Below, in pieces: positions 16,337 through 24,183 of a DNA stretch of 64,000 bases (positions are counted from its first letter, which is position 1; the number at the start of each line of letters is the position of its first letter). Both the position numbers and the translations under genes were made by a program. Under the pieces are notes generated by a model. That model ran no database searches, had not been told where the DNA came from, and saw only the letters and a program-made list of their open reading frames with translations. The DNA lies in NCBI RefSeq assembly GCF_017814435.1, contig NZ_JAGJCB010000003.1, positions 186,001-250,000 of the forward strand, written 5' to 3'. This DNA comes from Mariniflexile gromovii (GTDB lineage: Bacteria > Bacteroidota > Bacteroidia > Flavobacteriales > Flavobacteriaceae).

Positions 16337-17478
16337 TTCAGGCAGCAAACAGATTACATACCGTTGAAGAATACTACTTCTCAAAAAAACTGAGAGAAGT
16401 GAATTTGCTTATTGCAAGTGGCAAGCCTATTATAAATTTAGGAATTGGAAGCCCTGATATGCAGCCGCCGCAAAAAGTGGTTGATGCTTTAAATGAAGGT
16501 TTCTCAAACCCGAGTGCCCATAAATACCAAAGCTACCAAGGTTTGCCTGAATTAAGGGAAGCGATTGCTGGATTTTATAAAACACATTTTAAAGTAAATT
16601 TAAGTCCTGGAACAGAAATATTGCCTTTAATGGGGAGTAAAGAAGGTATTATGCATATTTCTATGGCATATTTGAATGAAGGCGATGGTGTATTGATACC
16701 AAACCCAGGCTACCCAACGTATGCATCGGTTACTAATTTAGTGGGTGCAGAACCTGTGTTTTATGAGCTTGATGAAGCCAATAATTGGTTGCCCGATTTT
16801 AAGGCTTTAGAAAAATTAGATTTAACTAAAGTAAAATTAATGTGGGTAAATTACCCGCACATGCCAACAGGTGCGCAACCAAGTAAGTCTGTATTTGAAG
16901 AATTGGTGGCTTTTGGAAAAAAACATAGTATTTTAATTGTTAACGATAACCCCTACAGTTTTGTTTTAAACGATAACCCAAAAAGTATTTTAGAAGTTGA
17001 AGGCGCTAAAGAGGTTTGTTTAGAATTGAACTCTTTAAGTAAAACTTTTAACATGGCGGGTTGGCGCGTAGGCATGGTAGTAGGTGATAGCAAACACATA
17101 AACAATGTTTTAAAGGTAAAAAGCAACATGGATTCTGGGATGTTTTATGGCATTCAAAAAGGAGCCGTAGAAGCATTAAAATGTTCCAATATGTGGTTTA
17201 GCGCATTAAACAGCGTTTACAAACAGCGTAGGGATTTGGTATGGCAATTGGCCGATGCATTAAATTGTACCTATGATAAAAATGCGACCGGATTATTTGT
17301 TTGGGCAAAATTACCAGCTTTTGTAAAATCGGAGGAATTCATAGATTTGATATTGAAAAACAACCATATTTTCATTACACCGGGAACTATTTTTGGTAGT
17401 AAAGGTGAAGGATACATACGCTTTTCGTTATGTGCCTCAACCGAAGTTTTAGAAGAAGCAATTGCACGAGTAAAATGA
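16333..17478 (+). CDS. PLP-dependent aminotransferase (class I/II), probably aromatic
   Basis: The 381-residue protein carries the PLP lysine in ELNSLSKTFNMAGWRVG, with the conserved NPGYPTYASV and VNYPHMPTG segments and a C-terminal GEGYIRFSL arginine motif for the substrate carboxylate. It lies between prephenate dehydratase and prephenate dehydrogenase with four-base ATGA overlaps on both sides, so it most likely transaminates phenylpyruvate and hydroxyphenylpyruvate. Sequence alone would also allow aspartate or LL-diaminopimelate aminotransferase specificity. Confidence 0.87.
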   Translation: MIQAANRLHTVEEYYFSKKLREVNLLIASGKPIINLGIGSPDMQPPQKVVDALNEGFSNPSAHKYQSYQGLPELREAIAGFYKTHFKVNLSPGTEILPLMGSKEGIMHISMAYLNEGDGVLIPNPGYPTYASVTNLVGAEPVFYELDEANNWLPDFKALEKLDLTKVKLMWVNYPHMPTGAQPSKSVFEELVAFGKKHSILIVNDNPYSFVLNDNPKSILEVEGAKEVCLELNSLSKTFNMAGWRVGMVVGDSKHINNVLKVKSNMDSGMFYGIQKGAVEALKCSNMWFSALNSVYKQRRDLVWQLADALNCTYDKNATGLFVWAKLPAFVKSEEFIDLILKNNHIFITPGTIFGSKGEGYIRFSLCASTEVLEEAIARVK

Positions 17479-18326
17479 AGAACATATACATCATAGGAGT
17501 TGGTTTAATAGGCGGAAGTCTTGCTATTGATATTAAAAAGAAATATCCAGAAGTGGTTATTCACGGTATCAGTAGAAAAGATACAACGCTTGATGAAGCT
17601 TTGGCTCTTAATTTAATTGATAAAAAGGCAACCTTAGATGATATTGTTAATGCCGATTTAGTTATTATTTCCATTCCAGTTGATGCTACGGTAAAACTAT
17701 TGCCATCTATTTTAGATAAAATTCCTGATACAGGTTTGGTGGTAGATGCAGGCTCTACAAAAGCCGATATTTGTAAAGTGGTAGAAAACCACCCAAAACG
17801 TAGAAATTTTTTAGCAATGCATCCTATTGCTGGAACGGAACATTCTGGACCAAGTGCTGCTATTCCCGATTTGTTTGTTGGGAAAACGAATATTGTTTGT
17901 GAGGTTGAAAAAACAACCTTCAAGCTTCAAGAAAAAGCTTTGGAGCTTTTCAAATCTATTGGCATGCGTATTCGTTATATGAATCCGGAGGCGCACGATA
18001 AGCACATTGCATACGTATCGCATTTGTCGCACATCAGTTCGTTTATGCTAGGAAAAACGGTGATTGAAAAAGAAAAAAACGAACGTGATATTTTTGATAT
18101 GGCAGGCAGCGGATTTGCATCAACCGTGCGTTTGGCAAAAAGTTCGCCAGAAATGTGGACGCCAATTTTTAAACAGAACAAACAAAATGTTATAGAAACA
18201 TTAGAAGAATACATCACAAACCTAACACATTTTAAAGATCTAATGAAAGGGGATGATTTTGATGCTATTTTTAATGAAATGAAAGAAACTAATCATATAA
18301 AGGATATTTTAAACGGCATTGTTTAA
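17475..18326 (+). CDS. tyrA: Prephenate dehydrogenase
   Basis: NAD(P)-dependent oxidative decarboxylation of prephenate to hydroxyphenylpyruvate. The protein is 283 residues from ATG 17475, starting MKNIYIIGVGLIGGSLA with the GxGxxGxS dinucleotide loop, followed by HPIAGTEHSGP containing the catalytic His region, and a helical C-terminal domain with YVSHLSHISSF. A longer open frame begins inside the previous gene, but the ATGA overlap and the Rossmann start fix the true beginning. No ACT domain is attached. Confidence 0.92.
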   Translation: MKNIYIIGVGLIGGSLAIDIKKKYPEVVIHGISRKDTTLDEALALNLIDKKATLDDIVNADLVIISIPVDATVKLLPSILDKIPDTGLVVDAGSTKADICKVVENHPKRRNFLAMHPIAGTEHSGPSAAIPDLFVGKTNIVCEVEKTTFKLQEKALELFKSIGMRIRYMNPEAHDKHIAYVSHLSHISSFMLGKTVIEKEKNERDIFDMAGSGFASTVRLAKSSPEMWTPIFKQNKQNVIETLEEYITNLTHFKDLMKGDDFDAIFNEMKETNHIKDILNGIV

Positions 18327-18402
18327 GGCCCCACCTAACCTCCCCAAAGGGGAGGGATGTATAGGAAGGAGTAAGTATTCCCCTCCTTTGGAGGGGTTAG
18401 GG
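18327..18402. repeat. Inverted pair of CCTAACC-CTCC-AAAGG repeats
   Basis: CCACCTAACCTCCCCAAAGG near 18333 is repeated in inverted form at 18378-18404 (TTCCCCTCCTTTGGAGGGGT and on). The pair can fold into a long hairpin just after the tyrA stop. It is a type frequent in Bacteroidota intergenic DNA. No T-run follows. Confidence 0.6.
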
Positions 18403-18410
18403 GAGGCTTC

Positions 18411-18493
18411 CGCGTTAGGGATTGCAGCGGAAAACCCACAGCGACGCAGGAGCGAGGACTTGTAGCGAAAAGCCCGACCCCATAGGGGTAACG
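18411..18493. repeat. GCGTTAG...GGTAACGCC repeat, copy 2
   Basis: Begins GCGTTAGGGATTGCAGCGG and ends GGGGTAACGCC with AAAGCCCGACCCC before the end. Related to 7824-7993, 29183-29266 (reverse) and 61300-61360. The remaining DNA to the next gene (18494-18591) is AT-rich with a small hairpin ATGTGA/TCACAT at 18547-18562 and nothing else I recognise. Confidence 0.68.
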
Positions 18494-18591
18494 CCCAAAA
18501 GAAATGAAAAAGAGTAAATATTAATTATAAAAAATTATTTCGAAAACATGTGAACCCTCACATAGAGTAGATTTAAAGTAAATCAAAAAAA

Positions 18592-19674
18592 ATGGAAAAC
18601 AAAAAAGAAATGAGAACGTGGTTAGATGACTTGAATTTGAGTCATCCGTTGGTAATTGCAGGACCTTGCAGTGCTGAAACAGAAGAGCAAGTATTAAAAA
18701 TAGCGCACGAGCTAAAAAATACAGATGTAAGTTATTTTAGAGCAGGTATTTGGAAACCAAGAACACGTCCAGGAATGTTTGAAGGTGTTGGTGCTTTAGG
18801 CCTAAAATGGTTACAAAAAGTAAAAGCGGAAACTGGTATGAAAATTTGTACCGAGGTTGCAAACGCTGCCCATGTAAAATTAGCTTTAGAGCATGATGTA
18901 GATTTATTATGGATTGGTGCACGTTCTACGGTTAGCCCATTCATTATGCAAGAAATTGCAGATGCTTTAGAAGGAACTGATAAACCTGTGTTGATTAAAA
19001 ACCCAGTGAATCCAGATTTAGCCTTGTGGTTAGGTGGTATTGAGCGTATTTACAAAGCAGGTGTTAAAAATATTGGTGCTATTCATAGAGGGTTTTCAAC
19101 GTATGAAAAAACGAAGTATAGAAACAACCCAGAATGGCAATTGGCTATTGAGTTTCAAAACAAATATCCAGATATTCCTTTAATTAACGATCCGTCGCAT
19201 ATTACTGGAAAACGTGATATGATTTTTGATGTGTCTCAAACGGCTTTAGATTTGAATTTTGATGGATTGATGATTGAAACACATTACGATCCAGATAACG
19301 CTTGGAGTGATGCATCGCAACAAGTAACGCCAGCAAGCTTAATTCAAATTATGAAAGATTTGAAAATAAGAAAAGAAACCGATCAGGAAGCAGATTACAA
19401 CAAGCAATTAGATAATTTAAGAGCACAAATTGATGTGGTTGATAACCAGATTATAGAATTACTTGGAAAACGTATGAAAGCTGCCGATAGCATTGGAGCA
19501 CTTAAAAAATCTAAAAACGTTGCTGTATTACAAAGCAAACGTTGGAACGAGATTTTGGGTAAAATGGTTATTGAAGGTGAGTCTCAAGGCTTGAGTGAAG
19601 AGTTCATTTTAAAAATGTTTAAAGCTATTCACCAAGAATCAATCAATCACCAAGAGAAAATTATTAACGGATAA
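18592..19674 (+). CDS. 3-deoxy-7-phosphoheptulonate synthase fused to chorismate mutase
   Basis: Catalyses the first committed step of the shikimate pathway and the chorismate-to-prephenate branch. Residues about 1-260 are a DAHP synthase of the KDPS-like type Ib class (VIAGPCSAETEEQ, FRAGIWKPRTRPG, GAIHRGFS, LINDPSHITGKRDM). Residues about 275-360 form an AroQ chorismate mutase (LDNLRAQIDVVDNQIIELLGKRM and the following helix; KMFKAIHQESI). The fusion supplies the mutase activity absent from the separate pheA and tyrA products upstream, making the four genes a complete terminal Phe/Tyr unit. It is separated from tyrA by a repeat-filled gap and followed by a strong terminator. Confidence 0.92.
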   Translation: MENKKEMRTWLDDLNLSHPLVIAGPCSAETEEQVLKIAHELKNTDVSYFRAGIWKPRTRPGMFEGVGALGLKWLQKVKAETGMKICTEVANAAHVKLALEHDVDLLWIGARSTVSPFIMQEIADALEGTDKPVLIKNPVNPDLALWLGGIERIYKAGVKNIGAIHRGFSTYEKTKYRNNPEWQLAIEFQNKYPDIPLINDPSHITGKRDMIFDVSQTALDLNFDGLMIETHYDPDNAWSDASQQVTPASLIQIMKDLKIRKETDQEADYNKQLDNLRAQIDVVDNQIIELLGKRMKAADSIGALKKSKNVAVLQSKRWNEILGKMVIEGESQGLSEEFILKMFKAIHQESINHQEKIING

Positions 19675-19683
19675 TATCAATAG

Positions 19684-19716
19684 AAAAACGCCCCACAACT
19701 GTGGGGCGTTTTTTTT
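19684..19716 (+). terminator. Intrinsic terminator after DAHP synthase-chorismate mutase
   Basis: A 13-pair stem AAAAACGCCCCAC / GTGGGGCGTTTTT around AACT, continuing in a T-run. Symmetric A and T tracts mean it may also serve the convergent gene on the other strand. Confidence 0.9.
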
Positions 19717-19721
19717 ATGCT

Positions 19722-20177
19722 TTATTGTTGCTTGTTTCTTTTAAAAATATATCGGGTAATAAAGATGCCTTGTCCGTCATCTTTACCACTATCACTTTCA
19801 ACTGCACTGGTAACAAAGGCTAAATCCCAACCTTCTTCTACCATCGTATTTATTTTAGAAGTAATTACAGCATCATTGGCTGCAATATTCTGAAAACGAA
19901 TTCCTGCTATGTTGTAAAAATTCAACAATTTAGTTTCATCAAAATCTTTTACACGAATGTCGCCACGATCCGATTTATTTCGGCTGTTGTCATCTTCCGT
20001 TTGTGTTGAGGTGTATTCTTTGTAATTTTTGTCTTCATTGGCACTAATAATTCTAGAACGCCCCAGTCCGCTGGGTACTATAGATTCTACACTTGTAATG
20101 ACTTTGTATTCTACTTGAGAATAGGAGTCGAGGCATAAAACCAGCCCGAAAGCAATAAATAATAATAATTTTTTCAT
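19722..20177 (-). CDS. Exported protein of unknown function
   Basis: The 151-residue protein has a signal peptide (MKKLLLFIAFGLVLCLDSYSQ) with the Q after the cleavage site that is common in this family of bacteria. The mature part is polar, with a low-complexity acidic/Asn-rich stretch (TQTEDDNSRNKSDRGD) and the phrase EEGWDLAFVTSA, reminiscent of small periplasmic proteins that use a DUF4177-like beta fold, but I cannot assign it. It is transcribed divergently from rsgA and convergently with the aromatic operon. Confidence 0.7.
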   Translation of the reverse strand: MKKLLLFIAFGLVLCLDSYSQVEYKVITSVESIVPSGLGRSRIISANEDKNYKEYTSTQTEDDNSRNKSDRGDIRVKDFDETKLLNFYNIAGIRFQNIAANDAVITSKINTMVEEGWDLAFVTSAVESDSGKDDGQGIFITRYIFKRNKQQ

Positions 20178-20266
20178 GATTGTTTTTGATTTTTGAAATT
20201 ATGCACCTAATATACACTTTTAGTTAAATTGAAAAGTTGTTAATTTGTAATACTTAAATAAATTGA

Positions 20267-21217
20267 ATGACAGGACTCGTTTATAAATCTACAGGAAGCT
20301 GGTACACCGTTAAAACCGAACTGGGCGAAACGTATGAATGCCGTATAAAAGGTAAATTTAGAATACAAGGCATAAAAAGTACCAATCCCATTTCGGTAGG
20401 CGATGTTGTAGATTTTGAGTTGGAAACAGATAATAATCAAGTATCGGGTGTTATTTATAACATACATGATAGAGCCAATTACATTGTTCGGAAATCGGTT
20501 AACCTTTCCAAGCAAACCCATATTATAGCCTCTAATATCGATCAGGTTTTTTTAATGATTACCATTAATAACCCGCCAACCTTAACAAGTTTTATTGATA
20601 GGTTTTTAGTAACTGCCAATGCCTATTCCATAAAAACCGTATTGCTGTTCAATAAGATTGATGCTTATGATGAAGAAACTTTAGATGAAGTTCGGTATTT
20701 AGCACATGTTTATCGAAATATTGGTTACGAATGTATTGGTGTTTCCGCGGTTACGGGTAAAAATGTGGATAAGGTAAAAGCGTTAATGCACAATAAAGTG
20801 AGTATGTTCTCGGGCCATTCAGGAGTTGGAAAATCTACCCTTGTAAACACGATTGAACCTACATTGAATCTTAAAACCAAAGAAATTTCAACACTTCATA
20901 GTCAAGGGCAACACACCACAACCTTTGCAGAAATGTTCGATCTTAGTTTTGGTGGAAAAATTATAGACACGCCAGGGATAAAAGGTTTTGGGGTTGTTGA
21001 TATGGATAAAGAAGAAATTGGCGATTATTTCCCGGAAATTTTCAAACTAAAACGAGATTGTAAGTTTAACAATTGTTTGCATATCCAGGAACCTAAATGT
21101 GCTGTAAAAAAGGCCTTGGATAATGATGAAATTGCATTTTCGCGCTACCGCAGTTATTTGCAAATTGTTGAAGGTGAAGATGAGCATTACAGAACGGATA
21201 ATTGGGAGAAGGAATGA
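20267..21217 (+). CDS. rsgA: Ribosome small-subunit-dependent GTPase A
   Basis: GTPase helping late maturation of the 30S subunit. The 316-residue protein has an N-terminal OB fold (about 1-70), a circularly permuted GTPase domain in which G4 (LFNKIDAYD) precedes G1 (GHSGVGKST, from residue 183) and G3 (DTPGIKGFG), and a C-terminal zinc site with Cys/His spacing CKFNNCLHIQEPKC. All hallmarks are intact. Its TGA overlaps the dtd start codon as ATGA. Confidence 0.95.
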   Translation: MTGLVYKSTGSWYTVKTELGETYECRIKGKFRIQGIKSTNPISVGDVVDFELETDNNQVSGVIYNIHDRANYIVRKSVNLSKQTHIIASNIDQVFLMITINNPPTLTSFIDRFLVTANAYSIKTVLLFNKIDAYDEETLDEVRYLAHVYRNIGYECIGVSAVTGKNVDKVKALMHNKVSMFSGHSGVGKSTLVNTIEPTLNLKTKEISTLHSQGQHTTTFAEMFDLSFGGKIIDTPGIKGFGVVDMDKEEIGDYFPEIFKLKRDCKFNNCLHIQEPKCAVKKALDNDEIAFSRYRSYLQIVEGEDEHYRTDNWEKE

Positions 21218-21666
21218 AGATCGTTATTCAAAGGGTTTTAAAGGCTAGCGTAACTATTGAAAAGGTGAAGGTTGCCGAAATTTCAAACGGACTCCTTGTG
21301 TTATTGGGTATTGTGGATGATGATACTCAAGAAGACATCAAATGGTTATCAAACAAAATAGTAAATCTTCGCATATTTGGTGATGATGATGGTGTTATGA
21401 ACAAATCTTTATTAGATGTAAATGGCGATGTGATTGCCGTAAGCCAATTTACCCTGCATGCAGCAACTAAAAAAGGCAATCGCCCCAGTTATATAAAGGC
21501 AGCAAAGCCAAATATTGCCATTCCGCTTTACGAAGCTTTTGTAAAACAAGTAGAAGCCGATTTAGGAAAACCCATTCAAACTGGCCAATTTGGTACCGAC
21601 ATGAAAGTGGAATTACTTAACGATGGCCCCGTAACCATAATCATCGATTCTAAAAACAAAGAATAA
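21214..21666 (+). CDS. dtd: D-aminoacyl-tRNA deacylase
   Basis: Cytoplasmic proofreading enzyme that hydrolyses D-aminoacyl-tRNA. The 150-residue protein has the standard length and carries both conserved motifs, SQFTLHA and the Gly-cisPro motif in NDGPVTI. The start ATG 21214 overlaps the rsgA stop, and its stop overlaps the next ATG by one base. rsgA-dtd pairing is seen in other flavobacteria as I recall. Confidence 0.94.
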   Translation: MKIVIQRVLKASVTIEKVKVAEISNGLLVLLGIVDDDTQEDIKWLSNKIVNLRIFGDDDGVMNKSLLDVNGDVIAVSQFTLHAATKKGNRPSYIKAAKPNIAIPLYEAFVKQVEADLGKPIQTGQFGTDMKVELLNDGPVTIIIDSKNKE

Positions 21667-22202
21667 TGGCTTCCATTTTCGGCCATAGTGTGGTTGGTTT
21701 CACCTTAACAAAAGTTATGGACACCAAACATACAAAATGGTTACTCTTAGCAGCTATTTTTTCAACCATTTTACCGGATTTTGATGTTATAAGCTTTCAT
21801 TTCGGTATTCCGTATCTACACCCTTTAGGGCATCGTGGGTTTACACATTCCATATTGTTTGCCTTTTTATGGGCATGTGCTTTAACTTTTACTTTGGGTA
21901 AACAACGTAAACTCATTTGGTTTTCGGTTATTTTTTTATCAACGCTGTCTCATGGCGTTTTAGATGCTTGTACCTCAGGTGGGAAGGGTGTTGGCTTTTT
22001 TATTCCTTTTGATAATGTGCGCTACTTCTTTCCTTTTAGGGAAATAAAAGTGTCGCCACTTGGTATTGGTAAGTTTTTTTCAGAACGGGGATTGAAAGTA
22101 ATTTTTAGTGAATTCAAGTATATAATGCTACCTTGTTTTATCATATTGATTGTAAGATTTTTAGTTTTTAAGCCAAAAGACAGGTATTACAACCAAAACT
22201 GA
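21666..22202 (+). CDS. Membrane-bound metal-dependent hydrolase (YdjM/DUF457 family)
   Basis: The 178-residue integral membrane protein begins MASIFGHSVVGF and has the His/Asp residues that define the family: LPDFDVISF, then HRGFTHSILF, and SHGVLDACTSGG. About four hydrophobic segments are present. Members include E. coli YdjM, induced in the SOS response, and predicted phospholipase-like hydrolases; the substrate is unknown. It overlaps dtd by one base (TAATG), so it belongs to the rsgA-dtd transcript. Confidence 0.82.
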   Translation: MASIFGHSVVGFTLTKVMDTKHTKWLLLAAIFSTILPDFDVISFHFGIPYLHPLGHRGFTHSILFAFLWACALTFTLGKQRKLIWFSVIFLSTLSHGVLDACTSGGKGVGFFIPFDNVRYFFPFREIKVSPLGIGKFFSERGLKVIFSEFKYIMLPCFIILIVRFLVFKPKDRYYNQN

Positions 22203-22269
22203 TTTTTCTCATGTAAATTATTGAAGTAATATTTTATATTTAGGACTTTAACCAACCTAAACTTAATAT

Positions 22270-24183
22270 ATGCAGGTAAAGCACATTGTATTATACTTTA
22301 TTTTATTCGCTAGCATACAAATTTATTCACAAGAAAATTTATACACCAGTTTTTCAATTCCTATTAATTTAAAGGAAAATGCCAATGCTGTTATTCGTTC
22401 CAGCGAATTAAATATCACCATGAATGCCATTGATGATATGACGGTTTATGAAAAACGGATTATAACCATTTTAAATAAAGAAGGGAATGGTAGCTTAGAC
22501 GCTTTTGTGCATTATGATAACAATGTGAAAATTAAAACCTTGGAAGTTTTAGTTTTTAACCAACTTGGAGCTGTTATTAAAAAAATAAAAAAGAACGATT
22601 TTAAAGATGTAAGCGCTGTTGATGGCGGTACATTGTATAGTGATTCTAGGGTTAAATATTTAGAGTATACGCCCATTTCGTACCCTTATACGGTTGAGTT
22701 TATTTGCGAAATAAATACTAAAAACACTGCCTTTATACAGTCTTTTACACCCGTTAATGATTATTTTTTAAGTGTGGAAAAGAGCTCGTACACCATAAAT
22801 TTTCCAAGTGATATAACTATTAGAACCAAAGAGAAAAATTTAGAAGGGTTAGATGTGTTTAAAGAAGAATTACCAACTAAAATAATCTATAGTGTAAAAA
22901 ACATGGAAGCTATTAAGCCAGAACAGTATAGTCCAGCTTTAATTGATGTGCTTCCAACAGTGATATTTGCTTCTAATCGATTTGTGTATGAAGGAGTATC
23001 GGCAACGGCGGATAATTGGATGAGTTTTGGAAAATGGGTTTATCAAGATTTATTGAACGATACAAGTGATTTACCAGAAAGCACTATTAATATGATTCAA
23101 AATCTTGTTAAAGAAGAAGAGAATGAAATAGAAAAAGCAAAAAAAATATATCAATATGTTCAAGATAAAACACGTTACATAAGTGTGCAAGTAGGTATTG
23201 GTGGATGGAAGCCTTTTAAAGCTTCAGAGGTTGATAAACTTAGTTATGGCGATTGTAAGGCTTTGACTAATTATACAATGACTCTTTTAAAAGCTGTGGG
23301 AATTGAATCTTATTTTACCTTGCTTTTTGCAGGGAATTCGCAACGAAGTATGGATGAAAATTTTGCTTCTATGCAGGCTAACCATGCTATTCTTTCTATT
23401 CCAAATAATGGTCAAACTATTTGGTTGGAATGTACAAGTCAAAAAGCCCCCTTTGGTTTTATCGGCGATTTTACAGATGATAGGGATGTACTAGTTGTTA
23501 CGCCAGATGGAGGTGTGATTAAACATACTAAAAAATATACTACTGAGGAAAATTTACAAATAATTAAAGGAAGTTATAGTGTATCTAATAATGGTGATAT
23601 AGATGTAAGAACAAATGTAAACTCCAAAGGGATTCAATATGATAATAAATATTTATATGAAAGTGATACAGAAAGAGATCTAGATGTTTATTACAAAAAG
23701 CGATGGAAATATATTAATGGAATTAATATTAATAAAATGCACCTCAATAATGATAAATTAGCCATTGAATTTATTGAAGATATTAGTTTCTTTGCACCCA
23801 ATTACTCTAAAATAGTAGGCAATAGAATGTTGCTAACGGTAAATGCCTTAAATAGAAATACCGATGTTCCAGACCGTTATAGAGATAGAAAATTGCCACT
23901 TAAAATAAAAAGGGGCTTTAAAGATATAGATGAAGTTGAAATTAAGCTGCCACCCGATTTTACTTTAGAATCGCAACCTGATAATGTTTTAATAGAAAAT
24001 AAATTTGGCAGCTATAAGGCAGAAATTGTTGTTAAAGATGAATCAACATTACTCTATAAACGCGAATTGGTAATTAATGATGGTGAGTACCCAAAAGAAG
24101 ATTACGAAACTTATAGAGAGTTTTATAAGGAAGTAAATAAATATGACAATTCAAAAATAGCATTAATTAAAAACCAACAATAA
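22270..24183 (+). CDS. DUF3857 / transglutaminase-like exported protein, first of two
   Basis: A 637-residue protein with signal peptide (MQVKHIVLYFILFASIQIYSQ). Residues about 40-230 fit DUF3857, a beta-rich domain, and about 280-400 a transglutaminase-like core: the expected Cys is in SYGDCKALTNY, a His in MQANHAILSI and acidic residues after it. The C-terminal third resembles DUF3858. It stands immediately before a paralogue of the same architecture. The pair is common in Bacteroidota; substrate and role are not known to me. Confidence 0.78.
   Translation: MQVKHIVLYFILFASIQIYSQENLYTSFSIPINLKENANAVIRSSELNITMNAIDDMTVYEKRIITILNKEGNGSLDAFVHYDNNVKIKTLEVLVFNQLGAVIKKIKKNDFKDVSAVDGGTLYSDSRVKYLEYTPISYPYTVEFICEINTKNTAFIQSFTPVNDYFLSVEKSSYTINFPSDITIRTKEKNLEGLDVFKEELPTKIIYSVKNMEAIKPEQYSPALIDVLPTVIFASNRFVYEGVSATADNWMSFGKWVYQDLLNDTSDLPESTINMIQNLVKEEENEIEKAKKIYQYVQDKTRYISVQVGIGGWKPFKASEVDKLSYGDCKALTNYTMTLLKAVGIESYFTLLFAGNSQRSMDENFASMQANHAILSIPNNGQTIWLECTSQKAPFGFIGDFTDDRDVLVVTPDGGVIKHTKKYTTEENLQIIKGSYSVSNNGDIDVRTNVNSKGIQYDNKYLYESDTERDLDVYYKKRWKYINGININKMHLNNDKLAIEFIEDISFFAPNYSKIVGNRMLLTVNALNRNTDVPDRYRDRKLPLKIKRGFKDIDEVEIKLPPDFTLESQPDNVLIENKFGSYKAEIVVKDESTLLYKRELVINDGEYPKEDYETYREFYKEVNKYDNSKIALIKNQQ

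Noticed and set aside
18547-18562. Small hairpin ATGTGA/TCACAT before the DAHP synthase gene as a second attenuator
   Set aside because: Stem too short, no T-run, and no Phe/Tyr/Trp-rich short frame next to it (only a six-codon ATG frame).
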